NCBI GenBank assembly: GCA_964626595.1
Contig: CAZVFU010000117.1
Coordinates: 1 to 6,042 of the forward strand
DNA length: 6,042 nucleotides
Origin: JAWLFI01 sp964626595
GTDB lineage: Bacteria; Bacteroidota; Bacteroidia; Chitinophagales; Saprospiraceae
Direction: 5' to 3'
How positions within the stretch are numbered: position 1 is the stretch's first letter; each line of letters begins with the position of its first letter. Below, piece after piece: positions 1 to 5,865 of the stretch. The translations under genes and the position numbers were made by a program. The notes beneath the pieces are model-generated. The model made no database searches. It worked only from the letters and a program-made list of their open reading frames with translations, and was not told the origin of the DNA.

Positions 1-56
1 GTTATCCCGATGGCGAAACCGAAGTGTTCGCGGGTAGTGTGACTTTAGTCGATTAA
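1..56 (+). CDS. C-terminal end of an unidentified upstream protein (partial)
   Basis: The third frame is open from the window edge to a TAA at 54-56 and reads YPDGETEVFAGSVTLVD. The first complete codon is at 3-5. Alternating polar and hydrophobic residues ending in a short hydrophobic strand suit the last beta-strand of a secreted or surface beta-sandwich domain, but 17 residues do not identify a family. The other two plus frames stop at 35-37 and 40-42, so this frame is the longest open one here. The PDGE motif also occurs in the downstream lipoprotein, which may simply reflect a similar beta-turn. No terminator hairpin is visible after the stop. Confidence 0.5.
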   Translation, partial: YPDGETEVFAGSVTLVD

Positions 57-108
57 TATGTAATTGCCGGGGGACATTTATCCTACATCAACATTAGGCT
101 ATCCATTT

Positions 109-116
109 TATATTTG
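109..116 (+). promoter_or_regulatory. Candidate Bacteroidota -7 promoter box
   Basis: TATATTTG matches the Bacteroidota sigma-A -7 consensus TAnnTTTG exactly. It is the only exact match between the upstream gene and the lipoprotein start. No convincing TTG-type -33 element lies at the usual 17-23 bp upstream, which lowers confidence. If used, transcription would begin near 122-125 and leave an untranslated leader of roughly 215 nt. A small inverted repeat (GTATGT, loop CCAA, ACATGC, with one G-T pair, 116-131) sits at the predicted start site. Confidence 0.35.
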
Positions 117-248
117 TATGTCCAAACATGCGCCTACAATAAAGGAGGGCGTCTAATTCCGATGAAATCCCTTGCTTTTAGGAAAGAGTCCCCGCCTTAT
201 TTCCACCAGAAATAAAATAATAAGAGTTTTTCTTACATTGATGCAGCG

Positions 249-337
249 TTTTATTCTTTTCTTCTTTTTTAATACTGTAGGTCGGATCCAATGTCTACAA
301 AAGAATAATTTAAAAAAAGAGAAAACAAAAAATCATC
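249..337 (+). promoter_or_regulatory. Pyrimidine tract followed by A-rich leader of the lipoprotein gene
   Basis: Bases 249-270 are pyrimidine apart from one A, and bases 299-337 are strongly A-rich up to the start codon. There is no Shine-Dalgarno sequence. An A-rich stretch just before the ATG is typical of Bacteroidota translation starts and supports the start at 338. Between the tracts, TGTAG (276-280) can pair with CTACA (295-299). The U-rich and A-rich tracts flanking it could extend that pairing imperfectly. Whether the pairing matters is unknown. Confidence 0.35.
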
Positions 338-2146
338 ATGGTAAAGAAAATATATATCCTTGTACTCATCCTCGGTGGGATCGGACTTTTGAGTCTCCCC
401 GGCTGTGTGGATGAAGTAGATCTCGAACGGGAAAACATAACCGATGTCGAACCCAAAGAAATCATTAAAACGAATCTTCGGGGTACGGTATTCGATGAGA
501 GCAATCAAGTCGTCAAACAAGCAGAAGTTCAAATTAAAACAGCCGATGGTTGGCAACAAGAGCAGACGGACGAGTTCGGCCAGTTTGAATTTCTGGATGT
601 TCGCGTCAGAGGAGCCTCAGCTTTCATCAAAGTAAAGACTCCTGGAAAGTTTCAAGCTTTCCGTCGGGCAGATGTTATAAAAAACAAAAATAATTATACC
701 GAAATCAAAGTGCTGGAGCAGACGATTGTAGGAACAATCAGTGCCACAGCCGGAGGAGCGGTATCCACCTCCTCAGGTGCACAGGTTCGCTTGCCCGCAA
801 ATGCAGTGGTTACCCAAAACGGCCAGAGCTACACAGGCTCTATATCTGTGGCCATGCAATGGATAGACCCCACCGCGGACGACCTCCATCAGCGACTTGT
901 AGGAGACTTGAGTGGAATTGATATTGAGGGAAATGAAGTCGTTTTAGGCACATTCGGGATGATGAATGTAGAGTTATGGGACGACCAGGGGAACGAACTC
1001 CAGCTTGCTGAGGAAGCCCGCGCAGAATTGACCTGGCCCGTTCCTTCGGAGCGACTCAGTGAGGCTCCGCAAAGTATTCCGGTATGGTCTTACGATGAGG
1101 AATTAGGAACCTGGATCGAAGAAGAAGTCGCTCTCCAAGACGGAAACCGCTTTGTAGGTGAAGTAGGGCATTTTAGCTCCTGGAATCTGGATTGGAAGGG
1201 GCCCAGTATTCTTGTAGAGGGCCAGGTAACTTACAACAACAGCTCGGGCAGTATTTTAACTGCCTTTCGCGTAGAGGTCCACAGTCCTCTTTTCGGTTCG
1301 AGAGGTGGATATTTAACTCCCGATGGCGAATTTCAGTTTCGTAGATTTCCCGCTGATGAGGTATTTGACTTAACCATAAAAAATATTTGTGGAGAAACCA
1401 TATATGAAGAAACGTATGGACCCTTTTCGCAAGATACTGATTTAGGTGTGATCGATATTTCAAACAACGGCACCGGTGAAACCAGCGTAAGCGGAATTGC
1501 TGTGGATTGTGATAACAATCCCATTGAAGGTGCGATCGTACAAATAGAAACGAGTTTGAACAAATACTATATTGAGGAGACTGAATCTGATGGCCAGTTT
1601 GAGTTTACCGTTCCTTTCTGCGGTTCTTCAACATCGGCAGAAGTATCTATTGTTGATCCCAATCAGATGCTGGTTTCTGCACCTCAGAGCATTACAATAA
1701 CATCATCAGCGGACATTGACTTAGGAAATGTAAGAGTCTGTGATCAGGCTGCCCTATTCTTCCAGTTGAGCGTTGACACTTTTGACTTATTTTATACGCC
1801 ACCTCAAGACTTTCCTTTCTTCTTCAAAAACAATCAATCAACAGCTGGATCCGAAATCGGCGTAGAATCCAATCAGGGTTTTATTCAAATTTTAACTGGT
1901 GAAACCATCTCTGATATAGGAAGCTATGATAGTCCATTTCATAATTTCTATATAAGCGATCGAAATTCTGTCGCGGTTTATGCCAACAATAATCCCGCCA
2001 ACTTAAATATAGAAATAACAGAGTATTCGGATACGCCCGGTGAATATATTGGGGGCAGCTTTATGGGAACAGTCAGTAGAGATTCCACAGGCCTGGGTTC
2101 ACCCGTTGATATTTCCGGAACATTTAGATTAGAAGTAGAACAGTAG
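338..2146 (+). CDS. Surface lipoprotein with carboxypeptidase-regulatory-like and FAM171/CILP-like domains
   Basis: This 602-residue protein starts with KK, a hydrophobic stretch (residues 5-20) and a lipobox ending LPGC, so Cys23 should be lipidated after signal peptidase II cleavage. Residues just after Cys are acidic (VDEVDLERE), resembling Bacteroidota lipoprotein export signals, so surface display is likely. Residues 46-125 look like a CarboxypepD_reg-type beta-sandwich. Residues 130-286 resemble the FAM171/CILP-like extracellular module: an RLPANAV start, then YTGSISVAMQWIDP, IPVWSYDEELGTWIEEE and HFSSWNLDW. Two more regulatory-like sandwiches follow at about 291-375 and 383-470, with Cys351, Cys391, Cys428 and Cys468. 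Residues 471-602 form a beta-rich tail ending GSFMGTV...VDISGTFRLEV. No catalytic motif is visible, so adhesion, ligand binding or a structural role is more likely than enzymatic activity. The gene lies 12 bp before the sigma gene and is probably cotranscribed with it. Confidence 0.88.
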   Translation: MVKKIYILVLILGGIGLLSLPGCVDEVDLERENITDVEPKEIIKTNLRGTVFDESNQVVKQAEVQIKTADGWQQEQTDEFGQFEFLDVRVRGASAFIKVKTPGKFQAFRRADVIKNKNNYTEIKVLEQTIVGTISATAGGAVSTSSGAQVRLPANAVVTQNGQSYTGSISVAMQWIDPTADDLHQRLVGDLSGIDIEGNEVVLGTFGMMNVELWDDQGNELQLAEEARAELTWPVPSERLSEAPQSIPVWSYDEELGTWIEEEVALQDGNRFVGEVGHFSSWNLDWKGPSILVEGQVTYNNSSGSILTAFRVEVHSPLFGSRGGYLTPDGEFQFRRFPADEVFDLTIKNICGETIYEETYGPFSQDTDLGVIDISNNGTGETSVSGIAVDCDNNPIEGAIVQIETSLNKYYIEETESDGQFEFTVPFCGSSTSAEVSIVDPNQMLVSAPQSITITSSADIDLGNVRVCDQAALFFQLSVDTFDLFYTPPQDFPFFFKNNQSTAGSEIGVESNQGFIQILTGETISDIGSYDSPFHNFYISDRNSVAVYANNNPANLNIEITEYSDTPGEYIGGSFMGTVSRDSTGLGSPVDISGTFRLEVEQ

Positions 2147-2158
2147 TCGTAATAAGAA

Positions 2159-2704
2159 TTGGATTTTAAACAGCTCATAAAAAAGTGCATTGAAAACGAT
2201 AGAAGAGCTCAGAAAGAGCTCTTCTATCGCTATGCACCCCTGTCAATGAACGTGGCCCGACGCTATGTGGGCTCTTCCGCCAAGGCCAATGATATTGTTC
2301 AGGAAAGTATGATCAGAGTTTTTCATTCGCTATCGGACTTAAAAGTTCAGCAAGAACCCCAGTTTATGGGATGGATACGAAAAATCACCTCCAGAGAGGC
2401 GATCAGATGGTTAAAAAAGGAAAAACGATTTGTTTTTCAGGAAGAGATGAGCCCCGACTTGTTCGAACCGACACTCCCCGAGGAACTCCATTTCCAAAAG
2501 GAGGAATTAATGCAGCTTCTCATGAAACTGCCCGACGGATATCGCACGATATTCAACCTGTATGTTATTGAAGAGTATAGCCATAAGGAAATTGCAGAAA
2601 TGCTCGAGATTACAGCCTCAGCCTCCCGATCCCAATTAACGCGCGCCAGGGCCCAAATCCAACAGTTGATGACCCAAAAAAAAGCTTATGAAAAAGTCAG
2701 TTAA
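2159..2704 (+). CDS. ECF-family RNA polymerase sigma factor (sigma-70 family), TTG start
   Basis: This 181-residue protein directs RNA polymerase to a special promoter set. The sigma-2 region covers about residues 1-88: the N-terminal helix LIKKCIENDRRAQKELFYRY, the core-binding DIVQESMIRVF (45-55), and the promoter-opening segment FMGWIRKITSREAIRWLKK. Sigma-4 covers about 115-170: LPDGYRTIFNLYVIEEYSHKEIAEML, then the DNA-recognition helix ITASASRSQLTRAR. The length is normal for a stand-alone ECF factor. The start must be TTG at 2159, because an in-frame TAA lies at 2153-2155 and the first ATG (2246) would delete 29 conserved residues. No Shine-Dalgarno sequence precedes it, so translation may be coupled to the lipoprotein gene that stops 12 bp upstream. 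The next gene overlaps its end by 17 bp and probably encodes its anti-sigma factor. A perfect 14-bp hairpin lies within codons 13-24. Confidence 0.93.
   Translation: MDFKQLIKKCIENDRRAQKELFYRYAPLSMNVARRYVGSSAKANDIVQESMIRVFHSLSDLKVQQEPQFMGWIRKITSREAIRWLKKEKRFVFQEEMSPDLFEPTLPEELHFQKEELMQLLMKLPDGYRTIFNLYVIEEYSHKEIAEMLEITASASRSQLTRARAQIQQLMTQKKAYEKVS
2197..2229 (+). repeat. Perfect 14-bp inverted repeat with 5-nt loop inside the sigma-factor gene
   Basis: The left arm CGATAGAAGAGCTC (2197-2210), the loop AGAAA (2211-2215) and the right arm GAGCTCTTCTATCG (2216-2229) pair without a mismatch. The arms span codons 13-24 (NDRRAQKELFYR). A perfect 14-bp stem with a short loop is expected by chance only about once in several thousand windows of this size, by a rough estimate ignoring composition and codon constraint. 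It is not followed by a U-run, so it is not an intrinsic terminator. It could be an RNA stem limiting translation or setting mRNA stability, or a dyad bound by a dimeric regulator. Confidence 0.9.
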
Positions 2705-4010
2705 TCCCACGGATCAACTATTTAAAGATACATTTGAAACCGCATCGGATCCGGTCGATCAGGAGGCCTTATGGCCTTTCGTAGAACAGAATCTACCCGC
2801 CAACGAACCATCGAAAGGGTTCTTTTTCTACTTTTTGAGTGCGCTGATTCTCTTGCTCCTGACTTTAGCTGCATGGGCATGGATGCCAGATAAATCGGCC
2901 TCTTTAGCGCTACCTAAACAAGAAAGTGCCCCCTTGATGCAAACTCAGGTGAGCCTTGTAAACACGAGTCAGCTCCCCCAAAAAGAAGCTTCTTCTCAAT
3001 ATCCCCGGCAAAATTATTCCAGCTTGCACAAACCTGCTTTTGATCGTCGTAAGGAAAATTTGCTTTTTACTTATGGAAAGATCCAAAAACGAAAAGAGAC
3101 TAATCTAGCATCATCCGAAAATCAGAACGAAAATCAGCAAATTTCAGGTTTCCAACATGTTGAACGCCTGAGTTCTCCGCTATTAAATAGCATTCTACCT
3201 ATACATAAGCTAGCCTCCATTCAACTGGATGGACCGGGCGATCCCAGCTGGAGCCGTTGCAGTGACAAAAGAACATCGCGACCCGGCTTTTTGATTGAAG
3301 GATTCGCCTTTGGAGGGATTCCCATGATCTCAAATCGATTGAATGATAACACTGAATTCGGTACCGATAATTATCTCAGCACTTGGAATCAATCAGAAAC
3401 TGCCGTGTCTACCTTTTCCGCAGGACTGCTCATCGGTCTGGAAACCCAGTGGGGCGGTTCCATTAGCGCTGGCCTGGAGTATCAAAAAATCCAAAATCGC
3501 CTGAATCAGGAGCAACGTATTATTGAGCGTATAACCGTCTACGATGAAATGGCTTACTTCTTTATTGACTCCAATAATAACAGAGTTTACGTGGCAGATT
3601 CCGTGACGACCTCCCGAACCTACACCCGCGAATTGCAAACGGCCAAAACACACACATTAATCAATATTCCCATCCTATTGGGTTATCACAGACAAATGGG
3701 GAAATTTAGATATGGAATCATCGGAGGTGTAAATGTCCATTTACGAAATGAGTTCAAAGGAAAAGCCCTGGACGCCTCTGGACAAATCATCGATGCGAGT
3801 TCGGACAGCCCCAACGCAATCTACCGCAAGGATCTTAATATGAGTATCATTGGCGGTATTGATGCAGGATATATGATTGGTGAAGGTCTGGAGTTTTATC
3901 TCAGCCCTCGATTTCGCTTTCAAGGCGATTCCTGGTTGCGCTCTGACCACCCTCTTATATCGAGAATCCAATTGATGGGGCTACAAGCTGGAGTGCGCCT
4001 TCATTTGTAG
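2688..4010 (+). CDS. Probable membrane anti-sigma factor with C-terminal outer-membrane beta-barrel-like domain
   Basis: The protein has 440 residues in four parts. Residues 1-43 are a cytoplasmic segment with the D-LF...F......ALWPFVEQNL pattern seen in proteins encoded after ECF sigma factors in Bacteroidota. Residues 44-65 form a single hydrophobic helix. Residues 66-197 are a polar linker rich in Q, S, N and K, probably disordered. Residues 198-440 are a Gly- and aromatic-rich, beta-strand domain resembling small outer-membrane barrels (PorT/OmpA-like), with LINIPILLGYHRQMGKFRYG and a final strand ending GVRLHL. There is no cleavable signal peptide, since the helix begins near residue 44. 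The ATG overlaps the sigma gene by 17 bp in another frame, which suggests translational coupling and matched dosage. Anti-sigma function is inferred from position and layout; no classical zinc-binding anti-sigma motif is seen. The barrel-like part could instead be a soluble periplasmic beta domain. Confidence 0.82.
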   Translation: MKKSVNPTDQLFKDTFETASDPVDQEALWPFVEQNLPANEPSKGFFFYFLSALILLLLTLAAWAWMPDKSASLALPKQESAPLMQTQVSLVNTSQLPQKEASSQYPRQNYSSLHKPAFDRRKENLLFTYGKIQKRKETNLASSENQNENQQISGFQHVERLSSPLLNSILPIHKLASIQLDGPGDPSWSRCSDKRTSRPGFLIEGFAFGGIPMISNRLNDNTEFGTDNYLSTWNQSETAVSTFSAGLLIGLETQWGGSISAGLEYQKIQNRLNQEQRIIERITVYDEMAYFFIDSNNNRVYVADSVTTSRTYTRELQTAKTHTLINIPILLGYHRQMGKFRYGIIGGVNVHLRNEFKGKALDASGQIIDASSDSPNAIYRKDLNMSIIGGIDAGYMIGEGLEFYLSPRFRFQGDSWLRSDHPLISRIQLMGLQAGVRLHL

Positions 4011-4083
4011 GCTACCTGATATTCATTATACGTCCATGATATGTTGTGTTGGCAAGCTTTGATGTAAACCCTTTCATCGATTG

Positions 4084-4112
4084 GGAGTATTCGTAAGCCG
4101 ATATGATACTCT
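4084..4112. terminator. Weak hairpin between converging genes, possible terminator
   Basis: GAGTAT (4085-4090) pairs exactly with ATACTC (4106-4111), and G-T pairs on both sides extend the stem to 8 bp around a 13-nt loop. It lies in the 126-bp gap between the converging plus-strand operon and minus-strand gene, where termination is needed. The sequence that follows is AT-rich but has no clean U-run in either direction, so this is a weak candidate. Confidence 0.25.
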
Positions 4113-4136
4113 ATTCCGTAATTATAACTTTACTTT

Positions 4137-5537
4137 TCAATGTGGTGCTGATGGAGCAAGCTGATAAGGAGTATGGGAATCCCACTGGAAATAATGGGGA
4201 TGGAGTTTCCTGCGATCCAGCGTATCAAAACAGTTGTGAAAGTGCACCGTTTCTATTGGGGAGGTGAGACGCTCTTGAGAAATATAGGATCGACTGGGGC
4301 CCGACCGTGAGGATAATAATAAAGACTCAGCAGGCAATCCCCAGTCCATCTGCAAAAGATTTTTTTGTTCCGCTGTCAATGCTGGCAAGACCCATTTTTG
4401 CTTTCCCTCTTCTGCCATTCGCTCAATCATTCCCTCATGCCACGCTCTCCGCTCTAAATAAAGTGAGGCTGAACCACTAAATTGGTACCCCCACCAGGCG
4501 ATGGAAAACACAAATAGCCCGAAAAACACCTGACGCCAATTATAGCCCAATTTGGGCCACCAACACATCAGCGGAAGTATCAAAAAAAAGGAAATCAGCA
4601 TCCATTGACTTTCAGTGTAAAAACGAATAAAATCATTGACCACAATCGCCACTAAAACAACATGAACCAAACAGGCTGTCATGCTTAAAACAACTGTCAG
4701 GTATCGCTTATAATAAATGCCGGCTAACCAACAGAACAGCGCCAACAGTGCAGCCGGCAAATAATTTGTAAAGAGTTCTGAAAAGAATGTGGAGAATAAA
4801 GGCTTTTGAAATACCAAACTCCAATCATCCAAAGGGACTGAACTCAGCATTTTAAATTTTGCCCCATCATACCAATTTCCCGAACTCAGGTAATACTTTA
4901 GTATCGTAACTAAAAATAGTATCATCACTAATCCCCAGTGGTACGCTCGGCTTAAGTTCCATTGCTGTTCCACCAAAAATAAGGCTACGAAAAAAACAAT
5001 AATTACCAGCATTAATGGATGTGTAAAAATGGAAAGACTCAATGTGGCAACACCCCATATCCAAAGGCCCCAATTCGTAAAAGACTGATGAGTCATTCGA
5101 GAAGGCAGGAAACCGGCCCCTAAGCAAAACAAGGCAACGGCCTGATGAATTTCATTGTTCGTCCAAAAGAAGGCATCAGAATACCACAATAGAAAATAGG
5201 TGACCAATGCTATCAACCAGGGGTACGCCCTTCTTAGATAGAGTATGCAGCCTACCACCAGATTTAAAAAAGTGAAGCTTATGGAGTATATCAACATGAG
5301 TTGATTGAGAGGCAACCCTAATTTGACCCCCAGCCATGGCCAAGCTTGAGTTAATATCGATCCATACCGTCCCACCATAATGGTGGGCTCCTCCTCATTA
5401 ATGATCTTTAAAAGAACAAAAGCGGCATCCAGCACGCTCATCCTCTCGAGGTAAAAAATACCTGAAAGAAATAACTGCAGAATCAACATACCCAAGGCCA
5501 CTTGAGCCAGACGTTTTAATACAGGTTTGTCATGCAT
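4137..5537 (-). CDS. Polytopic membrane protein of unknown function, GT-C glycosyltransferase-like layout
   Basis: The 466-residue protein has about 10-11 hydrophobic helices, near residues 12-30, 83-101, 104-120, 128-146, 155-171, 173-190, 199-216, 258-275, 280-300, 310-328 and 334-352. A soluble C-terminal region of about 110 residues follows. The basic N-terminus (KPVLKR) suggests a cytoplasmic start, which places the loop at 31-80 outside the inner membrane. That loop holds ER, D37, EEE and R57, and NNEIHQA follows at 127-133. A first outer loop with acidic residues, many helices and a terminal soluble domain is the general plan of GT-C glycosyltransferases using lipid-linked sugars, but no diagnostic motif is certain. 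The tail contains DWGLPAESLLLSSRSG, which looks like a folded domain. The ATG at 5537 gives a sensible N-terminus; no Shine-Dalgarno sequence or exact -7 box was found upstream. It appears monocistronic and has no visible functional link to the converging operon. Confidence 0.8.
   Translation of the reverse strand: MHDKPVLKRLAQVALGMLILQLFLSGIFYLERMSVLDAAFVLLKIINEEEPTIMVGRYGSILTQAWPWLGVKLGLPLNQLMLIYSISFTFLNLVVGCILYLRRAYPWLIALVTYFLLWYSDAFFWTNNEIHQAVALFCLGAGFLPSRMTHQSFTNWGLWIWGVATLSLSIFTHPLMLVIIVFFVALFLVEQQWNLSRAYHWGLVMILFLVTILKYYLSSGNWYDGAKFKMLSSVPLDDWSLVFQKPLFSTFFSELFTNYLPAALLALFCWLAGIYYKRYLTVVLSMTACLVHVVLVAIVVNDFIRFYTESQWMLISFFLILPLMCWWPKLGYNWRQVFFGLFVFSIAWWGYQFSGSASLYLERRAWHEGMIERMAEEGKQKWVLPALTAEQKNLLQMDWGLPAESLLLSSRSGPSRSYISQERLTSPIETVHFHNCFDTLDRRKLHPHYFQWDSHTPYQLAPSAPH
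5371..5387. repeat. 17-bp palindrome CCCACCAT-A-ATGGTGGG inside the membrane-protein gene
   Basis: The two 8-base arms (5371-5378 and 5380-5387) are exact reverse complements around one central base. They lie within codons for residues 51-56 of the minus-strand protein (PTIMVG). A dyad of this size can arise by chance in 6 kb, so no function is claimed. Confidence 0.4.
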
Positions 5538-5712
5538 GGGTATCCAAAAGTTGATGATAGATTAAATATAAGCGATTCTTACAATCACAAGTATAATTTG
5601 CAAACTTGATTCCACCTGGAAGTGTATCACTCGAGAAACTCTGAGTTGATAATTGAAATCGGAAAAAGTTCAGATTTTTACGGGCCGTGAAATGTAATAG
5701 GCAACCAACAAG
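5538..5712. other. AT-rich intergenic stretch upstream of the minus-strand gene
   Basis: This stretch should carry the promoter of the minus-strand membrane-protein gene. The closest -7 candidate on the minus strand is TATACTTG (5588-5595), one mismatch from TAnnTTTG and without a clear -33 element. Short perfect dyads (TTTGCAAA, TTCCA-CC-TGGAA, AACTC-T-GAGTT, ACGG-G-CCGT) are present, each small enough to be chance. No gene is seen. Confidence 0.35.
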
Positions 5713-5737
5713 TTAGCGGACTAGCGATGTGGAGCCA

Positions 5738-5760
5738 TCTCTCGCCAGCGGCGGGAGAGA
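5738..5760. repeat. Hairpin 1 of the GC island
   Basis: TCTCTCGCC (5738-5746) pairs with GGCG (5750-5753) and AGAGA (5756-5760): 9 base pairs around an AGC loop with a two-base GG bulge at 5754-5755. A weaker alternative pairs GATG (5726-5729) with CATC (5736-5739) and would compete with the lower stem. Confidence 0.65.
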
Positions 5761-5790
5761 CCCAGCGCGCCTAATCGGGCGCGCGCAGGG
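5761..5790. repeat. Hairpin 2 of the GC island
   Basis: GCGCGCC (5765-5771) pairs perfectly with GGCGCGC (5778-5784) around the loop TAATCG. The flanking CCC (5761-5763) and GGG (5788-5790) can add a lower stem across a small internal loop, unless the GGG joins the long-range pairing with 5860-5864. Confidence 0.7.
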
Positions 5791-5821
5791 CCGAGTGAAT
5801 AACGAGTGGCGAAACGTAGCG

Positions 5822-5858
5822 ACCCTCGAGCGCCGCCCATCGGCGGCACCTCGGGGGT
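5822..5858. repeat. Hairpin 3 of the GC island, 15 base pairs
   Basis: ACCCTCGAG (5822-5830) pairs with CTCGGGGGT (5850-5858), including one G-T pair. After a 1x2 internal loop, GCCGCC (5832-5837) pairs with GGCGGC (5842-5847) around the four-base loop CATC. This is the most stable-looking structure in the window besides the sigma-gene hairpin. No U-run follows on either strand, so it is not a standard terminator. Confidence 0.75.
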
Positions 5859-5865
5859 AGGCCCC

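Larger units (their letters stand above)
5713..5865. repeat. GC-rich structured island, possible dispersed repeat or structured RNA
   Basis: Bases 5721-5860 are about 69% G+C (97 of 140), against roughly 32-45% on either side. The island contains three strong hairpins (5738-5760, 5761-5790 and 5822-5858) joined by a linker with the repeated word CGAGTG (5792-5797 and 5803-5808) and GGCGAAACGTAGCG. GGGCC at 5788-5792 can also pair with GGCCC at 5860-5864, closing a larger domain. A composition shift with stacked hairpins and no gene fits a REP- or MITE-like dispersed element, or a structured RNA or long leader of a gene beyond 6042. Copy number cannot be seen from one window, and it matches no RNA family I recognise. 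Confidence 0.6.

Noticed and set aside
6..17. The 12-mer CCCGATGGCGAA is shared with 1319-1330
   Set aside because: Both copies encode PDGE in a likely beta-turn; the match does not extend, so common protein-level usage or chance explains it.
162..215. A 17-codon plus-strand frame preceded by AAAGGAGG at 141-148
   Set aside because: The purine box lies about 13 nt from the ATG, Bacteroidota rarely depend on Shine-Dalgarno sequences, and the peptide shows no recognisable feature. A leader peptide cannot be excluded but is not supported.
172..414. An 80-codon plus-strand frame running into the lipoprotein gene
   Set aside because: It crosses the pyrimidine and A-rich leader, gives low-complexity F/K-rich sequence and overlaps the signal peptide of a clear gene in another frame.
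759..782. GAGGAG...CTCCTC inverted repeat inside the lipoprotein gene
   Set aside because: Six base pairs around a 10-nt loop are expected by chance in a sequence of this length.
2197..2229. Sigma-gene hairpin as an intrinsic terminator
   Set aside because: No U-run follows on either strand and the coding sequence continues intact through it.
5713..5865. tRNA, tmRNA, RNase P RNA, SRP RNA, group II intron or CRISPR array in the GC island
   Set aside because: No T-loop motif, no recognisable conserved core of those RNAs, no intron domain V and no regularly spaced repeats were seen.
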